A program made the translations under genes and the position numbers. From JAWLHA01 sp041690535 (GTDB lineage Bacteria; Pseudomonadota; Gammaproteobacteria; Thiohalomonadales; Thiohalomonadaceae), in assembly GCA_041690535.1 (NCBI GenBank), contig JAWLHA010000111.1, positions 1 through 9,180 of the forward strand: 9,180 nucleotides of DNA. The letters run 5' to 3'. Below are positions 1 to 6,217 of this stretch, in pieces; the first letter of the stretch is position 1; each line of letters starts with the position of its first letter. The notes below the pieces were generated by a model. It did no database searches and had not been told where the DNA came from. It saw nothing but the letters and a program-made list of their open reading frames with translations.

Positions 1-78
1 GATGCCCGGAGCGGCCGCGGCCGTCGAGCGTACATGGATGGAAGATGATTGCTCCTGCATAATCTTCACTCCCGACAT
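1..78 (-). CDS. possible 5' end of an unidentified protein (runs off left edge)
   Basis: On the minus strand an open frame begins at ATG 78-76, or at the in-frame ATG 60-58, and stays open to the window edge. From the inner start it reads MQEQSSSIHVRSTAAAAPGI. A purine-rich GGGAGTGAAG stretch lies about 5-14 bases before the inner ATG and could serve as its ribosome binding site. The frame has the same direction as the phosphorylase gene and would lie about 180 bases beyond its stop codon. At most 26 codons are visible, with no recognisable domain, so no function can be given. A frame this short can stay open by chance in GC-rich DNA. Confidence 0.3.
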   Translation of the reverse strand, partial: MSGVKIMQEQSSSIHVRSTAAAAPGI

Positions 79-102
79 CCATGTCGGTCGTATTCACAGC
101 GA

Positions 103-165
103 ACCTGCTTTCAAGGACTTACGTCGCTCACAGCACGGCGGTGACGTTAGTATGCGTTCACCCTG
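103..165 (+). repeat. short palindromic repeat, copy 1
   Basis: Bases 103-152 match copy 3 (9029-9078) at 46 of 50 positions by direct reading. Bases 119-165 match the minus strand of the MITE-like copy 2 (3197 down to 3151) at 41 of 47 positions. The shared core contains TCGCTCACAGCACGGC. The right end TGCGTTCACCCTG differs by one base from the 13-bp terminal repeat of copy 2. The left end lacks that terminal repeat and carries instead the CTGCTTTCAAGG flank also seen in copy 3. No coding function is apparent. It lies downstream of the phosphorylase gene. Confidence 0.7.
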
Positions 166-260
166 CGGTGAGGGGGACGCGTTCATTTCAACGCCGCCAT
201 GGCGGGACCGATGCTCCTCCCGTGCACTGCATGGGAATGCGCTTGCGCGGCGACGCCGCC

Positions 261-2831
261 TCATCCCGCCCAGCGCACTACCTTCAGATCCCAGGCATTG
301 CTCAGGGTGGGGTGGCGGGGCAGTACACGCACGGTGTAACCGTGCAGGCCGCTGGCGCTGCACGGTGCCGCGGTGCCTTCGAAGAGGGCGATGCCGTCGC
401 TTGCGCTAACCGGGTGCATGGAGGTGATGGATGGATCGGCGATGTTGCCGCGCGCATCCACCCGGCCGGAGTAGAGCTGCACCGCCACATCATCGGGCTC
501 CAACTCACCGAGGCGCACCTTCGCCTGCACTTGCGCGGTGCCGCCCACCTTCAAGGTGTCGGCAGAGCGCTGCAGAACGCTCTCCACCCGCACCCCCTCC
601 CAGTGCTGCTTTACCCGCCGCTTCCAGGCCGCCAGTTTTCTCGCCCTGGCAAAATCGTCCTCGGAAAGGATCCGTGTGCACTCGGATGCCGGTACATAGG
701 TGTCGGTCGTGTATTCCCTCACCATGCGGTGGGTGTTGTACTCGGGCGAGAGCGCACGCATCGCGCTCTTCATGCGCGCCACCCAACGGCGCGGCAGGTT
801 GTCCGCCCCACGCTCGTAGAACATGGGCGCGACCTGCGTCTCCAACAGCTCGTAAAGTGCGCCTGACTCCACCTGGTCCTGGCTCGCCTCGTCCGGGTAC
901 TCCTCGCCCCGCCCGATGGCCCACCCCACATCGAGGCTGTAGGCTTCGTCCCACCATCCGTCCAGAATGCTGACGTTGAGCACCCCGTTGGCCGCCGCCT
1001 TCATACCGCTGGTGCCACTGGCCTCCAGGGGACGCCGTGGCGTGTTGATCCAGACATCGGCCCCCTGCACCATGTAGCGGGCGATATCGAGGTCGTAATC
1101 CTCGAGAAAGACGATCCGCTTGCGGAACTCTTCATGGCGGCTCAGGTGCACGATATCGCGAATCATCTCCTTGCCCGGGTCATCATTGGGGTGCGCCTTG
1201 CCGGCAAAGATCAGCTGCACCGGGCGGTCGGGGTTGTTGAGCATCCGGGCGAGGCGCATCACATCCTGCAGCAGCAGCGTCGCGCGCTTGTAGGTGGCAA
1301 AGCGACGGGCAAACCCGATGGTCAGCACACGCGGGTCGAGCGCCTCGTCCGCGCGCGCCAGCTCCAGAGGCGAGGCGCCCCGCCCTTCCAGCTGCACGCG
1401 CAATCGGCGGCGGGCGAAGGCCACGAGACGCTCGCGCCGCCGCTCGTGGGTGCGCCACAGCTCTTCCGGAGGAATGCGCTTCACGTACTGCCAGGCCTCT
1501 GCATCGCCGGGTTTCTCCCGCCAGCGGGGGCCGAGATAGGTATCCAGCAGCTCGGTGAGGTCGTGGGAGATCCACGACTCCACATGCACACCATTGGTGA
1601 TGTGCTTGATAGGCACCTCCCCCTCCGGCGCCTCACCCCAGAGATCGCCCCACATGCGCTTGGCGGTGCGCTCATGGAGGCGGCTGACCCCGTTGCGATG
1701 GGCAGACAGGCGCAGCGCCAGCACCGTCATGCCGAACGCCTCGTGGGGATCTTCGGGGCGTGTACGTCCAAGGCCGAGGAAGCGGTCCCGGTCCAGACCA
1801 AGCTCGCGGTAGTAGGAGGCGAAATAGCTGTCCACCAGCGCCGGCGCGAAGAAATCATTCCCGGCGGAGACGGGGGTGTGGGTGGTGAAGACCTGCCCGG
1901 CACTGGTTACCTCCCGCGCCTGGTCGAAGTCGAGCCCATGCTCCTCCATCGTCTGCCGGATGCGCTCCAGGGCGAGAAAGGCGGTGTGTCCTTCATTCAT
2001 GTGACACACCGTCGGGCGAATGCCGAGCGCCTTCAGCGCCCGCATGCCGCCGATCCCGAGCACGATCTCCTGACGCATGCGCATGTCCAGGTCCCCCCCA
2101 TAGAGCCGGTCGGTGATATCCCGATCCACGGGCGGATTGCCGGGGACATTGGTATCCAGGAGGTAGACGGGCACCCGGCCCACCTGGGCTTTCCACACCT
2201 GCACCTTGATGAGCCGCCCCCCCAGCGGGATGTTGAGCAACAGCGGCTCCCCTCCGGGAAGTCGGGCCGGCTGCACCGGCATGGTGAAGAAGTCGTGATC
2301 GCTGTAGGCCTCCTGCTGCCAGCCGTCGGCGTTCAGGTACTGCCGAAAGTAACCCTGTTGATAGAGCAGACTCACCCCCACCAGAGGCAGACCGAGGTCG
2401 CTGGCAGATTTGAGGTGATCACCGGCGAGCACCCCCAGGCCGCCGGAGTAGATGGGGACGCAGTCGGTGATGGCGAATTCCGCCGAAAAGTAGGCGAGGG
2501 TCAGCGAGTCGGCCCCCTGGCGGGCCACCCGGTACCAGGTGTGGGTCGCCTCCATGTATTGGTCCAGCTCCTGACAGACCCGGTTGTAGTGGGCGAGAAA
2601 GGCCGGATCCTCCGCCGCCTCCGAGAGCCGCGCCTGATCGATGATGCCCAGCATGCGCACGGGATTGCGCAGGGTCTGCTCCCACAACTCAGGGTCGAGG
2701 CGGCGGAACAGCGCCCGTATACCGTGGCGCCACCCCCACAGCAGGTTGTGGGCGATCTCCGGCATCCGCTCCAACTCGGGCGGCAGCGCCGGAATGACAT
2801 TGAACGTCTCGATGGCCTTGACCGCCTTCAT
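261..2831 (-). CDS. glgP: glycogen/alpha-glucan phosphorylase (GT35)
   Basis: This 856-residue protein is a PLP-dependent glucan phosphorylase. It releases glucose-1-phosphate from the non-reducing ends of glycogen or maltodextrin in the cytoplasm. The N-terminus (about 10-110, with PEIAHNLLWGW) is the DUF3417-like domain of the alternative, archaeal/Thermus-like phosphorylase subfamily. The glycine-rich substrate loop IYSGGLGVLAGDHLKSASDLG lies at about 127-147. HMNEGHTAF lies at about 277-285, and FARRFATYKRATLL at about 507-520. The PLP lysine is K611 in GTSGMKAAANG. Residues from about 745 form the beta-rich C-terminal extension usual in this subfamily, so the length is normal. ATG 2831 is chosen because GGAGGGAGGT lies 3 bases before it; the longer frame to 2903 begins inside a REP palindrome. 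It is divergent from nor and shows no regulatory link to it. Confidence 0.95.
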   Translation of the reverse strand: MKAVKAIETFNVIPALPPELERMPEIAHNLLWGWRHGIRALFRRLDPELWEQTLRNPVRMLGIIDQARLSEAAEDPAFLAHYNRVCQELDQYMEATHTWYRVARQGADSLTLAYFSAEFAITDCVPIYSGGLGVLAGDHLKSASDLGLPLVGVSLLYQQGYFRQYLNADGWQQEAYSDHDFFTMPVQPARLPGGEPLLLNIPLGGRLIKVQVWKAQVGRVPVYLLDTNVPGNPPVDRDITDRLYGGDLDMRMRQEIVLGIGGMRALKALGIRPTVCHMNEGHTAFLALERIRQTMEEHGLDFDQAREVTSAGQVFTTHTPVSAGNDFFAPALVDSYFASYYRELGLDRDRFLGLGRTRPEDPHEAFGMTVLALRLSAHRNGVSRLHERTAKRMWGDLWGEAPEGEVPIKHITNGVHVESWISHDLTELLDTYLGPRWREKPGDAEAWQYVKRIPPEELWRTHERRRERLVAFARRRLRVQLEGRGASPLELARADEALDPRVLTIGFARRFATYKRATLLLQDVMRLARMLNNPDRPVQLIFAGKAHPNDDPGKEMIRDIVHLSRHEEFRKRIVFLEDYDLDIARYMVQGADVWINTPRRPLEASGTSGMKAAANGVLNVSILDGWWDEAYSLDVGWAIGRGEEYPDEASQDQVESGALYELLETQVAPMFYERGADNLPRRWVARMKSAMRALSPEYNTHRMVREYTTDTYVPASECTRILSEDDFARARKLAAWKRRVKQHWEGVRVESVLQRSADTLKVGGTAQVQAKVRLGELEPDDVAVQLYSGRVDARGNIADPSITSMHPVSASDGIALFEGTAAPCSASGLHGYTVRVLPRHPTLSNAWDLKVVRWAG

Positions 2832-2834
2832 CGC

Positions 2835-2844
2835 ACCTCCCTCC
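2835..2844 (-). promoter_or_regulatory. glgP ribosome binding site
   Basis: Read on the minus strand this is GGAGGGAGGT, a near-ideal Shine-Dalgarno sequence ending 3 bases before the ATG at 2831. It decides the start codon against the upstream in-frame ATG at 2903. It directly adjoins the outward-facing 17-mer at 2845-2861. Confidence 0.75.
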
Positions 2845-2861
2845 AGCACCGAACAGATAAA
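2845..2861 (-). repeat. outward-facing 17-mer, left copy
   Basis: The minus strand reads TTTATCTGTTCGGTGCT. The same sequence with one change (TTGATCTGTTCGGTGCT) occurs on the plus strand at 3011-3027. The two copies point away from each other and enclose the REP palindrome. This copy ends immediately before the glgP ribosome binding site, so it lies in the glgP leader. Its role is unknown: it may be a duplicated leader or operator, or the end of an inverted segment. Confidence 0.6.
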
Positions 2862-2882
2862 TTTGATACGCCTTTTGATGTA

Positions 2883-2951
2883 GGGTGGATAAGCGCAGCG
2901 CATCCACCATTTACGGCGACAACCCGGTGGATGCGCTGCGCCTATCCACCC
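2883..2951. repeat. large REP-like inverted repeat
   Basis: Two 26-base arms (2883-2908 and 2926-2951) are inverted copies differing at one position, separated by a 17-base spacer. Each arm is itself nearly palindromic (GGTGGAT...GCGCAGCGC...ATCCACC), so the unit can fold as one long hairpin or as two smaller ones. From memory, GGTGGATGCGCTGCGC-type sequences recur between genes in many gammaproteobacterial genomes. The spurious upstream start of the phosphorylase frame lies inside it. It sits between divergent genes, so a terminator role for either is unlikely. Confidence 0.8.
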
Positions 2952-3010
2952 GCCGGTTTGCTGCCTCCGCCGCTTGCAAGGACATCTGGCTGCGATTGGC
3001 GATTGTTCCG

Positions 3011-3027
3011 TTGATCTGTTCGGTGCT
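3011..3027 (+). repeat. outward-facing 17-mer, right copy
   Basis: TTGATCTGTTCGGTGCT matches the minus strand of 2861-2845 at 16 of 17 bases. It points towards norC but lies about 440 bases ahead of that gene, so it is not an obvious norC leader element. Beyond the 17-mer the two flanks diverge quickly. Confidence 0.6.
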
Positions 3028-3140
3028 CCAGCAACCTTCGTCCACTACGACTTTGTCGCGGGCGCCGCGCCCCCGCCGCGGGTGCAGATAACTGCAACCA
3101 TATGCACACACCAATCTTGGCACAAAATACCAGCAGGCGT

Positions 3141-3223
3141 ATTCTGCAGACAGGGTAAACGCAGACTTACGTCATGGCCGTGCTGTGAGCGATGTAAATG
3201 TGCGTTTACCCTGATTCTGCAGA
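3141..3223. mobile_element. 63-bp MITE-like element with target-site duplication
   Basis: Bases 3151-3213 are bounded by perfect 13-bp inverted repeats, CAGGGTAAACGCA (3151-3163) and TGCGTTTACCCTG (3201-3213). The 10-base sequence ATTCTGCAGA lies directly outside both ends (3141-3150 and 3214-3223), followed by C in each case, as expected of a target-site duplication. The interior (3165-3197) is an imperfect palindrome related to the repeats at 103-165 and 9029-9078, in the opposite orientation. The element is too small to encode a transposase, so if mobile it would have been moved in trans. It lies about 165 bases upstream of the norC regulatory box. Confidence 0.75.
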
Positions 3224-3379
3224 CCTGTACCCTGCCTGCGAGAGTGGCGCACAATGGCGATTGCGCCCGCCGGAGTCCCTTCAAGAGGTCGTGCGGACCC
3301 CGCCCGTACATAGGTGGGATGAGCCGCCACAAAAGAGTACACCCGTTCCTCTCGCCCATCCTGCTCCGCTCCGTTCATC

Positions 3380-3393
3380 TTGACTTTGGTCAA
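3380..3393 (+). promoter_or_regulatory. Dnr/NNR/FNR-type binding site upstream of norC
   Basis: TTGACTTTGGTCAA is a perfect TTGAC-N4-GTCAA dyad, the form bound by CRP/FNR-family regulators of denitrification (Dnr, NNR, Fnr). Its centre lies about 78 bases before the norC ATG. If it acts as a class II activator site, at about -41.5, transcription would start near 3428, leaving a leader of about 37 bases. No good -10 hexamer is visible near 3416-3423, which would fit an activator-dependent promoter. The sequence alone cannot tell Dnr/NNR from Fnr. Confidence 0.75.
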
Positions 3394-3452
3394 GGCGTTT
3401 CTCCCCTGAAATCACTTCAGATAGCCGCACCCGACCACCAATCCGGGAATGC

Positions 3453-3460
3453 AAGGAGGA
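3453..3460 (+). promoter_or_regulatory. norC ribosome binding site
   Basis: AAGGAGGA lies 4 bases before ATG 3465 and is a strong Shine-Dalgarno sequence. It supports this start over the internal methionine at codon 9, as does the match of the N-terminus to known NorC proteins. Confidence 0.75.
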
Positions 3461-3464
3461 GAGT

Positions 3465-3899
3465 ATGAGCGGAACATTCACCACGTCGATGGCGCGCAAC
3501 ATCTTCTACGGAGGTAGCGCGTTTTTCATCCTGCTGTTTCTGGCATTGACCTTTCATACAGAGAGGGCACTGCCGCAGCTGGACAACCGTCAGGCCATCA
3601 CCGAACAGGTCGCCCAGGGCAAGCTGGTGTGGGAGCAGAACAACTGCATCGGCTGCCACACCCTGCTTGGCGAAGGGGCCTACTTCGCGCCGGAACTCGG
3701 CAACGTCTACCAGCGCTTCGGCGGCTCCACTGTCGCCATCAAGGCGTTCATCGCAAGCCGACCCGCCGAGGGGGTGCCGGGGCGGCGCAGCATGCCGCAG
3801 TTCAATCTGACTGAAAACGAGCTGGAGGCACTGGCACAGTTCCTCAAGTACAGCTCTGAAATCAACACCGCCAACTGGCCACCCAATATCCAGGGCTAA
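3465..3899 (+). CDS. norC: nitric oxide reductase cytochrome c subunit NorC
   Basis: This 144-residue protein is the membrane-anchored c-type cytochrome of the cytochrome c-dependent nitric oxide reductase. It takes electrons from periplasmic cytochromes or cupredoxins and passes them to heme b of NorB. One transmembrane anchor spans about residues 13-30, with the heme domain on the periplasmic side. The heme-binding motif CIGCH is at 61-65, within NNCIGCHTLLGEGAYFAPELGN, which is highly characteristic of NorC. Met110 in RSMPQFNLTE is the likely axial ligand. The length is close to the roughly 146 residues usual for NorC, and the tail NWPPNIQG is also typical. It is first in the operon, below a Dnr-type box, and its stop lies 14 bases before the norB start. 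The identification is secure. Confidence 0.97.
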   Translation: MSGTFTTSMARNIFYGGSAFFILLFLALTFHTERALPQLDNRQAITEQVAQGKLVWEQNNCIGCHTLLGEGAYFAPELGNVYQRFGGSTVAIKAFIASRPAEGVPGRRSMPQFNLTENELEALAQFLKYSSEINTANWPPNIQG

Positions 3900-3906
3900 G
3901 GAGGGG
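3898..3906 (+). promoter_or_regulatory. norB ribosome binding site overlapping the norC stop
   Basis: AAGGAGGGG begins inside the norC TAA codon and ends 7 bases before the norB ATG at 3914. The overlap suggests that the two structural subunits are translationally linked and made in matched amounts. Confidence 0.65.
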
Positions 3907-3913
3907 CACTACC

Positions 3914-5314
3914 ATGAAATATCAATCACAGGCAGTTGCAAAACCCTACTTCATCGCCGCATTGGGCTTGTTCGTCGGACAGATCCTCTTCGGCCTCATC
4001 ATGGGAATGCAGTACGTGGTCGGCGATTTCCTCTTTCCGGAGATCCCCTTCAACGTCGCGCGCATGGTCCATACCAACCTGCTGATCGTCTGGCTGTTGT
4101 TCGGTTTTATGGGGGCATCGTACTACCTGGTCCCCGAGGAGGCAGAGACCGAACTGTACAGCCCGAAGCTGGCGATGATTCTCTTCTGGACCTTCCTCGT
4201 CGCCGGTGCGCTGACCATCCTCGGCTATCTCCTGGTCCCCTATGCGGCACTCGCCAAACTCACAGGCAACGAACTGCTGCCCACCATGGGCCGTGAGTTC
4301 CTGGAGCAGCCGACCATCACCAAGGTAGGCATCGTGGTGGTGGCGCTCGGTTTTATCTTCAACATCGGCATGACCGTTCTCAAGGGGCGCAAGACCGCCA
4401 TCAGCCTGGTGCTCCTCACCGGCCTCGTCGGCCTGGCCGTGCTGTTCCTCTTCTCCTTCTACAACCCGGATAATCTGGTCAAGGACAAGTTCTACTGGTG
4501 GTGGGTGGTGCACCTCTGGGTGGAGGGTGTGTGGGAGCTGATCCTGGGGGCCATTCTCGCGTTCGTGCTGATCAAGATCACCGGTGTGGACCGCGAGGTG
4601 ATCGAGAAGTGGTTGTATGTGATCATCGCCATGACCCTCATCACGGGTATCCTCGGCACCGGTCATCACTACTACTGGATTGGCACCCCGAGCTACTGGC
4701 AGTGGGTGGGGTCGGTCTTCTCCGCACTGGAGCCAATCCCCTTCTTCATGATGACCGTGTTTGCGTTCAACATGGTGAACCGGCGCCGCCGGGAGCATCC
4801 CAACAAGGCGGCCACCCTCTGGGCCCTGGGTACTGCAGTGATGGCCTTTCTCGGGGCGGGCGTCTGGGGTTTCCTGCACACCCTCTCGCCGGTCAACTAC
4901 TACACCCATGGATCGCAGATCACGGCAGCCCACGGTCACATGGCCTTCTATGGGGCCTACGTGATGATCGTGCTCTGCATCATCTCCTACGCCATGCCGC
5001 AACTGCGCGGACAGGTGGCCGCAAACGCTCGGGCCCAGGTGTTCGAGATGTGGTCGTTCTGGCTCATGACCGTCTCCATGGTGTTCATCACCCTCTTCCT
5101 CACCGGCGCCGGCATCCTGCAGGTCTGGCTGCAGCGCTACAGCGAAGACCCGCTCCCCTTCATGGTGGTTCAGGAGAAGATCAGCCTCTTCTACTGGATG
5201 CGTGAGTGGGCCGGTCTGGTGTTCCTCATCGGGCTGGTGACCTACCTGGCCAGCTTCTTCGTGACCGAGAAGGCCACCGAAGAGAGCACCGCCGCCGCCA
5301 GGGCGACGGCGTGA
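3914..5314 (+). CDS. norB: nitric oxide reductase catalytic subunit NorB
   Basis: This 466-residue integral membrane subunit reduces 2 NO to N2O at a heme b3/FeB centre, and belongs to the heme-copper oxidase superfamily. Every key residue can be placed, each 7 positions earlier than in the Pseudomonas aeruginosa enzyme as I recall its numbering. H53 and H342 bind heme b and H340 binds heme b3. H200, H251 and H252 with E204 bind FeB, and E273 is the conserved buried glutamate. About twelve hydrophobic segments are evident. There is no quinol-oxidising N-terminal extension as in qNor, so it is the cNor type that works with NorC. It starts directly after norC. After its stop there is an 87-base gap with a strong hairpin before norQ. 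Confidence 0.98.
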   Translation: MKYQSQAVAKPYFIAALGLFVGQILFGLIMGMQYVVGDFLFPEIPFNVARMVHTNLLIVWLLFGFMGASYYLVPEEAETELYSPKLAMILFWTFLVAGALTILGYLLVPYAALAKLTGNELLPTMGREFLEQPTITKVGIVVVALGFIFNIGMTVLKGRKTAISLVLLTGLVGLAVLFLFSFYNPDNLVKDKFYWWWVVHLWVEGVWELILGAILAFVLIKITGVDREVIEKWLYVIIAMTLITGILGTGHHYYWIGTPSYWQWVGSVFSALEPIPFFMMTVFAFNMVNRRRREHPNKAATLWALGTAVMAFLGAGVWGFLHTLSPVNYYTHGSQITAAHGHMAFYGAYVMIVLCIISYAMPQLRGQVAANARAQVFEMWSFWLMTVSMVFITLFLTGAGILQVWLQRYSEDPLPFMVVQEKISLFYWMREWAGLVFLIGLVTYLASFFVTEKATEESTAAARATA

Positions 5315-5323
5315 GAAAGGCGT

Positions 5324-5348
5324 GGCGGGGGGGGCCGCGCCCCCCGCC
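5324..5348 (+). other. strong GC hairpin between norB and norQ
   Basis: GGCGGGGGG (5324-5332) pairs perfectly with CCCCCCGCC (5340-5348) around a 7-base loop, starting 10 bases after the norB stop codon. There is only a weak TTT after it and no U-tract, so it is not a convincing intrinsic terminator. It may attenuate transcription or protect the 3' end of a norCB message, making structural subunits more abundant than the maturation proteins. That role is inferred from position. Confidence 0.55.
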
Positions 5349-5401
5349 CCCACCTTTGTCCTCAATCCCGCACCCGCCGTCATTGCAAGGGAGACGAATC
5401 C

Positions 5402-6208
5402 ATGGCCATCCAAGCGATCCGCACCGCTGAAGAAGAGCGGCCGTTCTACTTGCCCCAGGGCAGCGAGGTGACACTGTTCGAACACGCCTTCCGCAATCGC
5501 CTGCCGGTATTGATCAAGGGCCCCACCGGCTGCGGCAAGACCCGTTTCATTCACCACATGGCGGCGCGCCTCGGCGTGCCTCTGCATACCGTCTCCTGCC
5601 ACGATGACCTGAGCGCCGCCGATCTGGTGGGCCGCCATCTCATCGGGGAACGGGGCACCTGGTGGAGTGACGGCCCGCTGACCCGCGCCGTGCGCGAGGG
5701 CGCCATCTGCTATCTGGATGAGGTGGTGGAGGCCCGCAAGGACACCACCGTCATCCTCCATCCGCTGGCCGACGACCGCCGTGCGCTGCCCATCGAGCGC
5801 ACCGGAGAGCTGCTCCAGGCACCACCCGAGTTCATGCTGGTGGTCTCCTACAACCCCGGCTACCAGAACCTGCTCAAGGGGATGAAGCCCTCCACCCGCC
5901 AGCGGTTCGTGGCCATTCGCATGGGCTATCCGCAGGCGAAGATCGAGTGTGACGTGGTGATGCGCGAGACCCAGGTGGACGAGCTGAAGGCACAGCGCCT
6001 GGTGCAGCTGGCCGGGGCGCTGCGCACCCTCAAGGACCACGACCTGGAAGAGGCTGCGTCCACCCGGCTGCTGGTATACGCGGCCACCCTCATGCGCAGC
6101 GGCTACGACCCGGTGGAGGCGTGTCGCGCCGCACTGGTGGAGCCTCTCACGGATGACGAGGAGACCGCGGCGGCACTGATGCAGGTGGTCCACGCATTCT
6201 TCGACTGA
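5402..6208 (+). CDS. norQ: NorQ, MoxR/CbbQ-type AAA+ ATPase for NO reductase activation
   Basis: This 268-residue cytoplasmic AAA+ ATPase works with NorD to activate NorCB, probably by inserting the non-heme FeB iron. Walker A is GPTGCGKT (40-47). Walker B is ICYLDEV (102-108, with D106 and E107). A sensor-1-like asparagine lies in SYNPGYQN (N151), and the arginine-finger region is KPSTRQRF (162-169). The C-terminal part (about 180-268) corresponds to the CbbQ C-terminal domain. Length and motifs match the NorQ/NirQ/CbbQ group. The neighbourhood (norCB before, norD after) separates NorQ from CbbQ, since no RuBisCO genes are present. AAGGGAG at 5387-5393 supports the ATG at 5402. The next gene starts 9 bases after its stop. 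Confidence 0.95.
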   Translation: MAIQAIRTAEEERPFYLPQGSEVTLFEHAFRNRLPVLIKGPTGCGKTRFIHHMAARLGVPLHTVSCHDDLSAADLVGRHLIGERGTWWSDGPLTRAVREGAICYLDEVVEARKDTTVILHPLADDRRALPIERTGELLQAPPEFMLVVSYNPGYQNLLKGMKPSTRQRFVAIRMGYPQAKIECDVVMRETQVDELKAQRLVQLAGALRTLKDHDLEEAASTRLLVYAATLMRSGYDPVEACRAALVEPLTDDEETAAALMQVVHAFFD

Positions 6209-6217
6209 GCCACGCTC

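Noticed and set aside
194..205. CCGCCATGGCGG, a 12-base perfect palindrome
   Set aside because: It has no loop, is not repeated elsewhere in the window, and is short enough to be expected by chance in GC-rich DNA.
247..259. GCGGCGACGCCGC as a terminator for glgP
   Set aside because: A one-base loop cannot form a stable perfect hairpin and no U-tract follows on the minus strand.
2832..2903. A longer glgP start adding 24 residues
   Set aside because: The added codons come from the REP palindrome and the leader. A near-ideal Shine-Dalgarno sequence precedes the ATG at 2831, where the conserved N-terminus begins.
1134..3014. A 626-codon plus-strand frame opposite glgP
   Set aside because: It is the complement of the well-supported phosphorylase gene, runs through the REP palindrome, and has no recognisable motif or ribosome binding site.
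3083..3096. TGCAG-ATAA-CTGCA dyad as an operator
   Set aside because: The five-base arms are short, no known family consensus is matched, and it is far from both start codons.
2974..3468. A 164-codon plus-strand frame in the glgP-norC gap
   Set aside because: It crosses the MITE-like element and the norC regulatory box and ends over the norC start. It lacks a ribosome binding site and coding character.
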